The position numbers and the translations under genes are program-made. Positions 56,132-64,000 of a stretch of DNA of 64,000 bases are shown here, in pieces. A model generated the notes under the pieces. That model did no database searches. It was given only the letters and a program-made list of their open reading frames with translations, and was not told the origin of the DNA. Source of the stretch: Myxococcales bacterium (GTDB lineage: Bacteria > Myxococcota_A > Polyangia > Nannocystales > Nannocystaceae); assembly GCA_020633315.1 (NCBI GenBank), contig JACKDV010000007.1, forward strand, positions 124,001 through 188,000, read 5' to 3'. Numbering within the stretch: the first letter of the stretch is position 1; each line of letters starts with the position of its first letter.

Positions 56132-57427
56132 TCAGCCCTCGCGTCGGCGCAGGATCGTCACCCCCAGCGCGAACAGCCCCACCGCGATCGCGAGCAGCAC
56201 GAGCAGCGAGGGCAGCACCTCGGCCAGCGTCAGGTCGCGCCACACCGCGCCCTCGATCGCGAAGATGGCCCACTTGAAGGGGCTGGCGTTGCTCGCGGTC
56301 AGCAGCCACGGCGGCATGGCGATGAGCGGGATCATGCCGCCGCCGATCATCGCCAGGGGCATCATCACCACCCACGAGCCGCCCGCGACCGCGGACTCGG
56401 TGCGGCCGAGCACCGACATCACCATCATCAGCCCGCAGAAGCAGGCGGAGGCGGCGACCAGCGAGAGCCCCAGCAGCAGGGGGTCGACCACGCGCACCCC
56501 CAGCGCGATCACGCCGATGGCCAGCAGCACCGCGCTGGCGCCCAGCCCCGCGAGCATGCAGGCCAGGCCCTTGCCCGCGAGCACGTGGGCGAGCGACAGC
56601 GGCGAGACCCGCAGGCGGAACATGGTGCCGGCCCGACGCTCGCGGACCAGGGTGGTGGCGAAGGCGGTGGCGCAGCCCATCAGGCCCCACACGATCGACG
56701 AGGGGAAGGTGACCTCGTAGGGCGAGCGCGGCTTGCCGCTGCGATCGCGATCGACGGGGACCGACTCGACCAGGGCCTCGCCCATCGGCACGGCACCGCC
56801 CGCGTCCTCGGAGGCCGGCTCGCTGGGGTCGTTGCTGCGGCTGACCTGGTCCAGCGCGTCCATCAAGGTCTCGAGGCTGCGGCGCCGCTGCGGCGCGAGC
56901 TCCGGGGCGTCGGCGAGCTGGGCCCGCACCTTGCGGGTCTGGTCGAGCATGCGCGAGGGATCGCCCAGCGACTCGGTCATCCCCGAGAACAGGGCCTGGG
57001 TGACCAGGCCCTGCAGCAGCCCGCGCTCGGCGGTGCGGGCCGGATCGACGCCCAGCGCCACCGGGGCCCGGGCGTCGGCGGGGCGCCCGAACATGGCGAA
57101 GCTGCCGTCGGAGAAGTCGGGGCGCACGTGCACGAAGGCCACCCGCTCGCCGCGACGCACCCGGTCGCGGGCCTCCTGCAGCGAGGGCGCGGTGTCGATC
57201 TCGATGGCGTCCGACTCCCCCAGCCGCGCGAGGAAGGCCTGCGCCGCGCCGCCCGACTCGTCGAAGGCCACCACCTTCATCGCCGCGCGCTCGCCCTCGT
57301 CGCCGCCGAACATCGAGCCGAAGAACAACGCCAGGAGCAGGGGGAAGGCCAGCACCCAGAACAGCGACACGCGGTCCCGCACCAGCAGGCGCAGGTCCTT
57401 GATGGCCAGGGTCCATACCGCACGCAT
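56132..57427 (-). CDS. ABC-2 family transporter permease
   Basis: A 431-aa membrane permease. A first helix (VSLFWVLAFPLLLALFFGSMF) is followed by a large extracytoplasmic domain of about 170 residues, then five more helices (GLMGCATAFATTLVRERRAGTMFRL is the amphipathic coupling helix region, and GGGMIPLIAMPPWLLTASNASPFKW the ABC-2 signature). This topology belongs to the DrrB/NatB-type ABC-2 exporters (ABC2_membrane_3). The preceding ATPase gene overlaps it by ATGA at 57427, so both are translated together. The substrate is unknown: drug, lipid or sodium-type efflux. Confidence 0.92.
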   Translation of the reverse strand: MRAVWTLAIKDLRLLVRDRVSLFWVLAFPLLLALFFGSMFGGDEGERAAMKVVAFDESGGAAQAFLARLGESDAIEIDTAPSLQEARDRVRRGERVAFVHVRPDFSDGSFAMFGRPADARAPVALGVDPARTAERGLLQGLVTQALFSGMTESLGDPSRMLDQTRKVRAQLADAPELAPQRRRSLETLMDALDQVSRSNDPSEPASEDAGGAVPMGEALVESVPVDRDRSGKPRSPYEVTFPSSIVWGLMGCATAFATTLVRERRAGTMFRLRVSPLSLAHVLAGKGLACMLAGLGASAVLLAIGVIALGVRVVDPLLLGLSLVAASACFCGLMMVMSVLGRTESAVAGGSWVVMMPLAMIGGGMIPLIAMPPWLLTASNASPFKWAIFAIEGAVWRDLTLAEVLPSLLVLLAIAVGLFALGVTILRRREG

Positions 57428-58317
57428 CAGTCTCGCAGGCTCCGACCGGTGAGGTTGAGGAAGACGCGCTCGAGATCGGGTCTGTCGATGCGCAGGCGCT
57501 TGATGGCCAGGCCCTGGCCCCCGAGCGACTCCACGGCGGGCAGGGGGTCCTCGGTCTGGACCCGCAGGGTGAGGCCGTCGAGGGGGCCGGGCAGCACGGC
57601 CGTGCTCGGCGGGGCCTCGGCGAGCTCCACCTCCACCGTGGCCGCGCCGCCGTGCTCGGCGATGAGCTCGGGCACCGAGCCCAGGGCGAGGATGCGGCCG
57701 TGGTCCATGATCGCCACGCGCTCGCACAGCCGCTCGGCCTCCTCCATGTAGTGCGTGGTGTACAGCAGCGTGCAGCCGTCGGCCCGCAGCGCCTCGATGC
57801 TCTCGAAGATGTGGTTGCGCGACTGGGGGTCCACCCCCACGGTGGGCTCGTCGCACAGCAGCAGCCGGGGCTCGTGCACCGCGGCGCAGGCGAGGTTGAG
57901 GCGTCGCTTCATGCCGCCCGAGAAGGTCTCGGCCCGGTCCTTGCGACGGCCGCTCAGGCCCGCGAGCTCGAGCCCCCAGCTCACGCGCTCGGCCAGCCGG
58001 CGCCCGCGCAGCCCGTAGATGCGGCCGAAGAACGCGAGGTTCTCCTCGGCGCTCAGTTCCTCGTAGATCGCGAGGTCCTGCGGGGCCACGCCGATCTCGC
58101 GGCGGGTGGCCGGCGCCGACGGGCTGCGGTCGCCGTCGAGGCGCACCGTGCCCGAGTCGGGGAGCAGCGCGCCCACCAGCATGGAGATGGTGGTGGACTT
58201 GCCCGCGCCGTTGGGGCCGAGCAGGCCGAAGGACTCGGCGCGCTCGATGTCGAACGAGACACCATCCACGGCCCGGAGCTCGCCGAAGGACTTCCGCAGA
58301 TCTCGTGCCTCGAGCAT
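57427..58317 (-). CDS. ABC transporter ATP-binding protein
   Basis: A 296-aa ATPase from an ATG at 58317 with GGTGGAG about 2-8 nt upstream. The ATG at 58338 is a longer alternative. Walker A is GPNGAGKST, the Q-loop VAPQDLAIYEELSAEEN, the signature FSGGMKRRL, Walker B LLLCDEP, and the H-loop TTHYMEEAE. The C-terminal 70 residues form the extra domain of NatA/DrrA-type exporters. It overlaps the permease gene (ATGA), so this is a two-gene exporter operon. The substrate is not predictable. Confidence 0.94.
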   Translation of the reverse strand: MLEARDLRKSFGELRAVDGVSFDIERAESFGLLGPNGAGKSTTISMLVGALLPDSGTVRLDGDRSPSAPATRREIGVAPQDLAIYEELSAEENLAFFGRIYGLRGRRLAERVSWGLELAGLSGRRKDRAETFSGGMKRRLNLACAAVHEPRLLLCDEPTVGVDPQSRNHIFESIEALRADGCTLLYTTHYMEEAERLCERVAIMDHGRILALGSVPELIAEHGGAATVEVELAEAPPSTAVLPGPLDGLTLRVQTEDPLPAVESLGGQGLAIKRLRIDRPDLERVFLNLTGRSLRD

Positions 58318-58386
58318 CGCTCCACCGAGGATGGCCACGAGCGATGCGTCCCCGTCAACCGGATCGAGCGGTGGCTCGGCGATGGG

Positions 58387-58476
58387 CTAGGACGCGGCGG
58401 GATCGGTGCGCCACTCGTGGACGGTGACCTTCGAGGAGCCGCTGGTGTGGAGCGGGTCGGCGTGGGCGAATCGCCT
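58387..58476 (-). pseudogene. 3' fragment resembling a YciI-like protein
   Basis: On the minus strand the last 28 or so codons read RRRFAHADPLHTSGSSK then VTVHEWRTDPAAS and stop at 58387. A strand-ADP-loop-strand ending in VxEWR is typical of the C-terminus of YciI/YCII-family proteins. The N-terminal part is missing, since sequence further upstream belongs to the SDR-CPBP fusion gene's end. It appears to be a remnant. Confidence 0.4.
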
Positions 58477-58508
58477 CCGGCATACCCCAATTCCCGTCGG
58501 AGCCGCGG

Positions 58509-60068
58509 TCACGGCGGGCGCACGAACATCACCGCCAGGTCCCACGCCAAGTGGCTCACGAACACCGGCACCAGGCTGCGAGCGCGGATCGCCAGGGCGC
58601 TCCACAGGGTGCCCATGACGACGGCCGCCAGCAGCAGCAGGGGCGGGCCGCTGGTGAGGTGGGCGAGGGCGAACAGGGCTCCCGCGGCGAGGCAGCCGAG
58701 CACGGGTCCGAGGCGAGCGGCCAGGGGCAGGGTGATCGCACCGCGCCACACCACGTCCTCACCCAGCACGATGAGCGGGAGCAGGCCCAGGCGCAGCGGC
58801 AGCGGGGCCAGCTCGCTCCAGCTCAGCACCTCGATCATCTGCGTGGCGAAGCCGGGCGCCGCCGCCCGCAGCCCGGCCATGAACAGGTCGGCGCCAGCGT
58901 AGAGCATCGCGGCCATGCCCAGGCCGAGGAATACGGTCGAGGCGCTCGGGCGCAGCAGCGGGAGCAGGGCTCGTCGCCGCCACGCCAGCAGGATGAGCAG
59001 CAGGCTGCCCTCGATCACCGCCATGCGGGTCCACACCGAGGGCAGCCAGCGCGGGCCCGCGAGCATGAGCACCAGCGCCAGGGCCAGCAGCCACGGCCAG
59101 CCGCGCAGCGCGGCCGCCTGCCCTCGCAGCCAGCCGCGGTGCTCGGCGGAGGTCAGCAGCCGCAGGCTGGGCAGCAAGGGCGGCACCCCGGCCGCGACCT
59201 CTTGGATGCGCTCGGGCGAGAGCCGTCGTGGGTGCAGGCCCAGGTGGTGCGGGGCGTCCTCGGGGTCGCCGGGCAGCCCGCGCGAGAGCATCTGCAGCTG
59301 GCTGCGCGACAGCAGCGGGTCGGGCCGCAGCGCCTCCATGGCCGCGGCCCCCAGGCGGGCGAGCGCCGCGGGCACGCGCGGGGTGAGCACGGGCAGCTCC
59401 AGCGACCGGGCCACGCGGCGCACCAGCCCGCGCAGGTCGAGCTGCTCCGGGCCCACCAGGTCGATCGTCTCGCCGATGGTCGCCGGCCGCTCGAGGGTGG
59501 CGACCACGGCCGCGGCCACGTCGAGCACGTCGATCGCGGGCAGCGGTCCGTCGGCGCCGCTCGGCACCGGCACCACCGGAGCCGCCCGCACCATGGCCAC
59601 CAGGTTGCTCAGCGGATCGTCGCCCGGCCCGTAGACCAGGCCCGGTCGCAGGATGGTCACGGCCAGGCCGGTGTCGCGGGCGAGCTGCTCTCCTCGGCGC
59701 TTGGTCTCGGCGTAGGGCCCGCTGGCGTCGGCGGCCTGGGCCACGCCCACGTGCACCAGCCGATCGAGCCCGGCCTGGCGCATGGCCTCGCCGAGGTGCT
59801 CGACCACCCGCAGGTGCGCGCGCGAGAAGTCGTTGGTGCCGCGGGGCAGGGCGATGCCCACGAGGTTGACCACCGCATCGCAGCCGCGCAGCAGCTCGGC
59901 CGGCAGCGGCCCCGCGCCGAGGTCGATGGCCACGTGCTCGAGCCCCTCGCGGTCGTCGCGGGGATCGACGCTCCGCGCCAGCACCCGCACCGCGTGACCC
60001 GCCTGCCGCAGGGCCTCCACCACGTGGCGACCGATGAAGCCGCTGCCCCCCGCGACCGCGACCCGCAT
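58509..60068 (-). CDS. NAD(P)-binding SDR fused to CPBP membrane protease
   Basis: A 519-aa fusion from an ATG at 60068. Residues 1-300 form an atypical short-chain dehydrogenase/epimerase domain: GGSGFIG at 7-13, the catalytic-type pair Tyr119 and Lys123 in YAETK, and RPGLVYGPGDDP. The enzyme resembles NDUFA9-like or complex I-associated SDRs and DUF1731-type epimerases. From about residue 320 six or more membrane helices follow with CPBP motifs GEDVVWRG (Glu437, Arg442), FALAH (His470) and VSHLAWD (His506). The protease motif EExxxR has Asp instead of the second Glu. A nucleotide-sensing protease is a reasonable guess. It is the second CPBP fusion in this window. Confidence 0.9.
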   Translation of the reverse strand: MRVAVAGGSGFIGRHVVEALRQAGHAVRVLARSVDPRDDREGLEHVAIDLGAGPLPAELLRGCDAVVNLVGIALPRGTNDFSRAHLRVVEHLGEAMRQAGLDRLVHVGVAQAADASGPYAETKRRGEQLARDTGLAVTILRPGLVYGPGDDPLSNLVAMVRAAPVVPVPSGADGPLPAIDVLDVAAAVVATLERPATIGETIDLVGPEQLDLRGLVRRVARSLELPVLTPRVPAALARLGAAAMEALRPDPLLSRSQLQMLSRGLPGDPEDAPHHLGLHPRRLSPERIQEVAAGVPPLLPSLRLLTSAEHRGWLRGQAAALRGWPWLLALALVLMLAGPRWLPSVWTRMAVIEGSLLLILLAWRRRALLPLLRPSASTVFLGLGMAAMLYAGADLFMAGLRAAAPGFATQMIEVLSWSELAPLPLRLGLLPLIVLGEDVVWRGAITLPLAARLGPVLGCLAAGALFALAHLTSGPPLLLLAAVVMGTLWSALAIRARSLVPVFVSHLAWDLAVMFVRPP

Positions 60069-60075
60069 GCCTCGC

Positions 60076-60669
60076 TCAGCCGCAGCTCGCACGATTCTGG
60101 ACCGCGAAGCCCTGAGGATCGTAGCCCTCGAGCTGCTGGGTCCCCGTGATGCACTCCTCGGTGATGGCGTCGATGGTGATCATCGTGCCGTCGGGGAGGT
60201 CGCCCTCGCTGTAGCCGGCGTTGCCCATGCCGTCGCCGAACTGGTTGGTGTTCCAGCCCTCGACGTCGTCCACGCCGAGCTCGAAGGTGCCGAGCTCGAG
60301 CGGCCCGGGGAACAGGTAGACGGTCTGCGAGCCGAAGGTCTTGGCGAAGTCGAGGTCGTTGCTGCGCAGGACCTCGCTGCAATCGTACTGGGTGTGGCTG
60401 GCGAGCACCACGATGGCCTGGCTCGGATCCGGCGAGGCCCCCAGCCAGGTCACCAGCGACTCGCGGTCGAACCAGTACGCGGTGGTGAAGTGCCCGATCG
60501 CGGTGTCGCTGCCGCGCTCGGCGGGGAGCGCCAGCCCCTCGCACTTGGTGGGGATCGGCGGCGGCCAGGGGGCCATCTCCTGCTCCACCGGATCGTCGTC
60601 CGCGGTCGAGCCGCACGCGAGGCACGGGCCGATGCACAGGAGGAGGCCGGCGACGCGAGCTTGCTTCAT
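60076..60669 (-). CDS. hypothetical lipoprotein
   Basis: A 197-aa lipoprotein from an ATG at 60669. MKQARVAGLLLCIGPCLAC gives lipobox CLAC with Cys19. The mature part has HFTTAYWFDRESLVTWLGA, QTVYLFPGPLELGTFELG and MITIDAITEECITGTQQLEG. Four or so cysteines suggest disulphides. I do not recognise the family. It stops 7 nt before the SDR-CPBP gene on the same strand and is probably co-transcribed with it. Confidence 0.75.
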   Translation of the reverse strand: MKQARVAGLLLCIGPCLACGSTADDDPVEQEMAPWPPPIPTKCEGLALPAERGSDTAIGHFTTAYWFDRESLVTWLGASPDPSQAIVVLASHTQYDCSEVLRSNDLDFAKTFGSQTVYLFPGPLELGTFELGVDDVEGWNTNQFGDGMGNAGYSEGDLPDGTMITIDAITEECITGTQQLEGYDPQGFAVQNRASCG

Positions 60670-60700
60670 GCCACGCCAGGGTACCACCGGGCGACGAGCG

Positions 60701-61669
60701 CTATGCGGGTCGACGACGCCGAGGCGCGGGCAGGTGGGCCCGGCCCAGCGCCACCGCTTCCTCGGCGCAGCCCCACGACAGCGTCACGCCGGCGCCCCCG
60801 TGGCCGTAGTCGTACACGATGAGCCCGTCGCCGCGCGGCTCGGCCTCTACCCGTACGCTGGCCCGGCCGGGGCGCAGGCCCACGATCTCGGCGCGACGTG
60901 GCGCGGTGGCGAGCCGGGGGTCGAGCCGGGCGCAGCGCTCCACGATCCCGTCGCTGTCCTCGGGACGCGGTGCGCAATCGTCCACGTGGGGCTCGGCGGT
61001 GCCTCCGAGCACGCAGTGGTCGCCGCGCGGCACCACGTAGGCCAGCCCGTCCTTGCCGTGCTCGTCGAGCAGCACGGTGTCGATGCCCGGGTCGTCCACG
61101 TGGACGAGCTGGCCGCGGACCGGGAACAGCTCGGGATCGGAGGCCAGGGTGCGGGCGCCCAGCCCCGCGCAGCAGAACACCAGGGGCGAGCGCTCGAGGG
61201 CCTCGTCGAGGCTCAGCAGGGTGCGCTCGATCAACCCGCCGCCCGCGGCCGCGAAGCGGGCGAGCAGATAGGGCAGGTAGTGGCGGGTGTCGACCACGGG
61301 CGCCTCGAAGCCGAAGCCGCCGGCGAAGCCAGGGGGCAGCTCGTCGGGGCGCAGCCGTCGGTGCTGGGGCACCGCGCCCTCCCACCATGGTCGGGTCACC
61401 GGCTCGTGGTAGAGGTCGCGCACGGGGTGCATGCGAATGCCGGTGTCCGGGTGCGACAGCAGCTCGCGGAAGCGTCGGTAGCTGGTGCGCGCCCAGCCGA
61501 TCACGCGCTCGCGTGGGTAGACGTGATACGGGTACCAGAAGGCCGCCGCCACGTTGGAGGTGGTGCGAGGAGGCCGGGAGGTGGACCAGATCTCCACCTC
61601 GTGGCCGGCCTCGGCGAGCAGGACGGCGCAGGTGAGCCCGGCCACGCCGCATCCGACGACGACGATCAC
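60701..61669 (-). CDS. FAD-dependent oxidoreductase, D-amino acid oxidase type
   Basis: A 322-aa flavoprotein from a GTG at 61669. The FAD-binding start is VVVGCGVAGLTCAVLLAEAGH. The active-site and FAD tail resemble D-amino acid oxidase: VVDTRHYLPYLLARFAAAGG and the C-terminal DYGHGGAGVTLSWGCAEEAV. Members oxidise D-amino acids or D-aspartate to keto acids, NH3 and H2O2. The length is a little short of eukaryotic DAAO, and the substrate is not certain. It lies upstream of the lipoprotein gene on the same strand, and is divergent from the acyltransferase gene. Confidence 0.9.
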   Translation of the reverse strand: MIVVVGCGVAGLTCAVLLAEAGHEVEIWSTSRPPRTTSNVAAAFWYPYHVYPRERVIGWARTSYRRFRELLSHPDTGIRMHPVRDLYHEPVTRPWWEGAVPQHRRLRPDELPPGFAGGFGFEAPVVDTRHYLPYLLARFAAAGGGLIERTLLSLDEALERSPLVFCCAGLGARTLASDPELFPVRGQLVHVDDPGIDTVLLDEHGKDGLAYVVPRGDHCVLGGTAEPHVDDCAPRPEDSDGIVERCARLDPRLATAPRRAEIVGLRPGRASVRVEAEPRGDGLIVYDYGHGGAGVTLSWGCAEEAVALGRAHLPAPRRRRPA

Positions 61670-61793
61670 GGGCGGAGCCTAGCACCTCGTTGGTCACGCC
61701 GTCGGCGCGCGGGGCCCGAGGGCGCGCTGTCGCGGGCATCGCTCGCTGCGGGGTGATCGGGGCCCGGTTTCGGGTATCCTGCCCGCCGCCCCG

Positions 61794-63497
61794 ATGAAGC
61801 TGTTTCCCACCCGTCCGTTGCGATTGCCGCGCCTGCGGACCTACGTCCCTCGCCCCGAGGATCCCAAGATCTTCTGGTTCAACAGCGAGCGCGCCGACAT
61901 CGTCGACGAGGTGGTGCGCCGCATCATGGAGCGCTACGACGCCGAGGAGTCGGTGGAGCTGGCGCTCAACGACTGCGCCTACCACGAGATCCGCCGGCTC
62001 GAGCAGATCAAGAGCGAGGGGGCCCGCCGCAAGCTGGAGTACTGGCGCGGGATCCTGCGTCGGGTGGGGCGGATGTCGGCCGAGGGCAAGCACGAGACCC
62101 TCCGCGAGATCGCGGCCGACATGTCGCGCGACGTGGCCGGCAACTTCGATCCGCGGGTCTACGACTTCGCCAGCCGCTTCGTGCCCGGGGTGCTCACCGC
62201 GGCGATGAACCCCTCGGGGATCCTCAAGAACCTGATGAACGGGGGCGGGCGCCTCGACGGCCTGGTGACCACCGAGGGGCCGATCGACAAGATCCGCCAG
62301 CTCTCCAAGCGCGGCACCGTGGTGCTGGTGCCCACCCACTCCTCCAACCTCGACTCGATCGCGATCGCCTGGGTGCTGTTCCGCGAGGGGCTGTCGCCCG
62401 TGGTCTACGGGGCGGGCAAGAACCTCTTCACCAACCCCATCATCTCCTTCTTCATGCACAACCTGGGGGCCTACCGGGTCGATCGCCGGATCAAGGCGAT
62501 GCTCTACAAGGAGATCCTCAAGGCCTACTCCTGCGTGGTGCTCGAGCGGGGCTACCACTCGCTGTTCTTCCCGGGGGGCACCCGCAGCCGCTCGGGGGCG
62601 ATCGAGAAGCACCTCAAGCTCGGGCTCGCCGGCACCGGGGTGGAGGCCTTCGCCCGCAACCGGGCCCGGGGCATCGATCGCCCCGTGTACTTCGTGCCCG
62701 CCACCATCAACTACGCGCTGGTGCTCGAGGCCGAGACCCTCATCGAGGACTACCTCAAGGAGGAGGGGCGGGCGCGCTACATCATCGAGGACGACGAGTT
62801 CTCCCGCATCGAGCGGTGGATCTCGTTCTTCAACAAGTTCCGCGGGCTCGAGAGCGTGTGCGTGATCCGCTTCGGCGAGCCCTTCGATCCCTTCGGCAAC
62901 CCGGTGGACGAGCGGGGCGACTCGCTGGCGCCCGACGGGCGGGTGATCGATCCGGGCAGCTACGTCTCTCGCCGGGGCACGCCTTCGGTCGATGCCCGCC
63001 GCGACGCGGCCTACACCCGCGCGCTGGGCAAGGTGCTGGCCGAGGCCTACCAGCGCGAGACGGTGGTGATGCCCACTCAGCTGGTGGCCCACGTGATCTT
63101 CCGTCGGCTGGTGCGGGCCACCCCCGGCCTCGACCTGTTCGCTCGCCTGCGCTACCGCGGCTCGATCGCCATCCCCGGCGACGAGCTGCGGACCGAGCTG
63201 GGCGAGACCCGTGATCGCCTGGTGGCGCTGGAGGCCGCGGGCAAGGTGCACGTGAGCAACTTCGTGCGGCGCGAGTCCCCGACCACCATCCTCGACGGCG
63301 TGCTCGAGACCTGGGCCGGCTACCACGCGACGCGCCCGGTGGCCCGCATGCAGAGCGGCTCGCTCATCGCCGAGGACCCCAACCTGCTGCTGTTCTACCA
63401 GAACCGGCTGCGGCCCTTCGCGCCGGAGATCGCCGGGGACAACGAGGCCGACCAGATCGCGGCGCGCGAGATCGCCGGAATGGAGCATCGCCCATGA
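61794..63497 (+). CDS. PlsB-like glycerol-3-phosphate acyltransferase
   Basis: A 567-aa acyltransferase. The catalytic H-x4-D motif is HSSNLD with His182 and Asp187. Motif II is VYGAGKNLFTNPIISFF, motif III FFPGGTRSRSG at about 258-268 and motif IV VPATINYALVLE. These are the four blocks of the glycerolipid acyltransferase family, and the length and order are closest to PlsB-type glycerol-3-phosphate 1-O-acyltransferases. It makes lysophosphatidic acid at the membrane. The ATGA overlap (63494-63497) with gpsA, which makes its substrate sn-glycerol 3-phosphate, strongly supports the assignment. The N-terminal 150 residues are helical and atypical of PlsB. Confidence 0.9.
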   Translation: MKLFPTRPLRLPRLRTYVPRPEDPKIFWFNSERADIVDEVVRRIMERYDAEESVELALNDCAYHEIRRLEQIKSEGARRKLEYWRGILRRVGRMSAEGKHETLREIAADMSRDVAGNFDPRVYDFASRFVPGVLTAAMNPSGILKNLMNGGGRLDGLVTTEGPIDKIRQLSKRGTVVLVPTHSSNLDSIAIAWVLFREGLSPVVYGAGKNLFTNPIISFFMHNLGAYRVDRRIKAMLYKEILKAYSCVVLERGYHSLFFPGGTRSRSGAIEKHLKLGLAGTGVEAFARNRARGIDRPVYFVPATINYALVLEAETLIEDYLKEEGRARYIIEDDEFSRIERWISFFNKFRGLESVCVIRFGEPFDPFGNPVDERGDSLAPDGRVIDPGSYVSRRGTPSVDARRDAAYTRALGKVLAEAYQRETVVMPTQLVAHVIFRRLVRATPGLDLFARLRYRGSIAIPGDELRTELGETRDRLVALEAAGKVHVSNFVRRESPTTILDGVLETWAGYHATRPVARMQSGSLIAEDPNLLLFYQNRLRPFAPEIAGDNEADQIAAREIAGMEHRP

Positions 63498-64000
63498 GCC
63501 TGCCGATCGCAGTGGTGGGAGGAGGGAGCTTCGGCCAGAGCCTGGCCCGGGCCTCGGCGCGGGTGGGGCAGCGGGTGCTGCTGTGGAGCCGTCGCCCGCG
63601 GGAGCTGCCCGAGGAGTCGATCACCTGCACCACCGAGCTGCGCGAGCTGGCCGACGCCGAGCTGGTGCTCTTCGCCGTGCCCTCGCCGCACGTAGGCGAG
63701 GTGGCCGACGAGCTGGGGCACCACCTCGACGGCTCGCACCTGCTGGTGCACGTCAGCCGCGGTCTGGTGGGCGACGAGCTCCACACGGTGAGCGAGGTGC
63801 TGGCCGAGCGCACGCCCTGCCGCCGCGTGGGCGCGCTGGCCGGGCCGCTGGTGGCCAAGAACCTGGCCAGCGACGAGCCGAGCGGGGCGATCATCGGCTC
63901 GCAGTTCCCCGAGGTGGTCGAGGCCGTGAGTGAGGCGCTCGGCGGTCCCAGCCTGCGGGTGTACAGCACCCCCGATCTCGTCGGGGTGGAGCTGGCCTCG
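63494..64000 (+). CDS. gpsA: glycerol-3-phosphate dehydrogenase [NAD(P)+], partial
   Basis: The first 169 codons of GpsA, cut by the right edge. It reduces dihydroxyacetone phosphate to sn-glycerol 3-phosphate. The dinucleotide-binding start is AVVGGGSFGQSLARASARVG (GxGxxG), the mid-domain is LVLFAVPSPHVGEVADELG, and AGPLVAKNLASDEPSGAII is the position of the conserved Lys loop. It is translationally coupled to the PlsB-like gene, giving a short phospholipid-precursor operon. Confidence 0.92.
   Translation, partial: MSLPIAVVGGGSFGQSLARASARVGQRVLLWSRRPRELPEESITCTTELRELADAELVLFAVPSPHVGEVADELGHHLDGSHLLVHVSRGLVGDELHTVSEVLAERTPCRRVGALAGPLVAKNLASDEPSGAIIGSQFPEVVEAVSEALGGPSLRVYSTPDLVGVELAS

Noticed and set aside
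53093..57751. Long plus-strand open frame opposite the histidine kinase, methyltransferase and ABC genes
   Set aside because: The translation is Gly/Arg/His/Ala-rich without motifs, while the minus-strand genes have complete family signatures. It is an effect of high G+C.

Overview
The window is a strongly G+C-rich chromosomal segment, most likely from a myxobacterium (Myxococcota) and probably from the Nannocystis/Plesiocystis side of the group. The lineage call is inference. It rests on a MYXO-CTERM-type C-terminus, myxococcal Cys-rich repeats followed by RCC1 repeats, many lipoproteins with Ser/Thr/Gly/Asp linkers after the lipidated Cys, and several eukaryote-like Ser/Thr kinases next to ECF sigma factors. 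I saw no tRNA, rRNA, CRISPR array, insertion sequence or prophage.

Layout. 1-2135: end of an ABC-type binding protein, an acyl-CoA dehydrogenase, and a divergent gamma-carbonic anhydrase. 2165-7829: a lipoprotein, then a same-strand signalling block of non-RD Ser/Thr kinase, ECF sigma factor, transmembrane kinase with a large helical-repeat-like region, and a 108-aa orphan protein. 7863-16896: acetyltransferase, Cys-rich lipoprotein, universal stress protein, dicarboxylate symporter, a DUF3565-DUF1971 fusion, a peptidoglycan-binding protein coupled to a phospholipase D, a GDSL-type lipoprotein, and a cyclic-nucleotide-like domain fused to a CPBP membrane protease. 16845-29072: exopolysaccharide locus with two O-antigen-ligase/Wzy-like proteins, a Wzz/BY-kinase, a WbaP-type initiating transferase, a GT4 transferase, an RCC1 lipoprotein and an M23/golvesin-like surface protein. 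29486-38750: Tat phosphoesterase, an operon of sigma factor, anti-sigma factor and S41 protease, a large uncharacterised protein, a cluster of gene fragments, a CDF transporter and a macro-domain protein.

38773-50348 carries the reductive pyrimidine degradation pathway: NCS1 nucleobase transporter, two-subunit dihydropyrimidine dehydrogenase (PreT/PreA), dihydropyrimidinase, beta-ureidopropionase and a CoA-acylating semialdehyde dehydrogenase. Together these could take uracil or thymine to beta-alanine-type products and then to acetyl- or propionyl-CoA. Only the aminotransferase step is absent from the window. A VWA lipoprotein, a DUF2259-like lipoprotein and a peptidoglycan amidase are interspersed. 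50621-64000: a degenerate kinase/receiver protein, a Cys-rich lipoprotein, an acetyltransferase, a cytosolic hybrid histidine kinase, an exported methyltransferase-fold lipoprotein, an ABC-2 exporter, an SDR-CPBP fusion, a lipoprotein, a DAAO-type oxidoreductase, and a PlsB-like acyltransferase coupled to gpsA, which is cut by the right edge.

The most unusual material is: the kinase/ECF/kinase/orphan-protein block; the sigma/anti-sigma/S41 operon; two independent fusions of CPBP proteases to soluble domains; a receiver protein with a decayed HATPase; a perfect 15-bp x 7 tandem repeat in the RCC1 lipoprotein; and several short 3' gene remnants.
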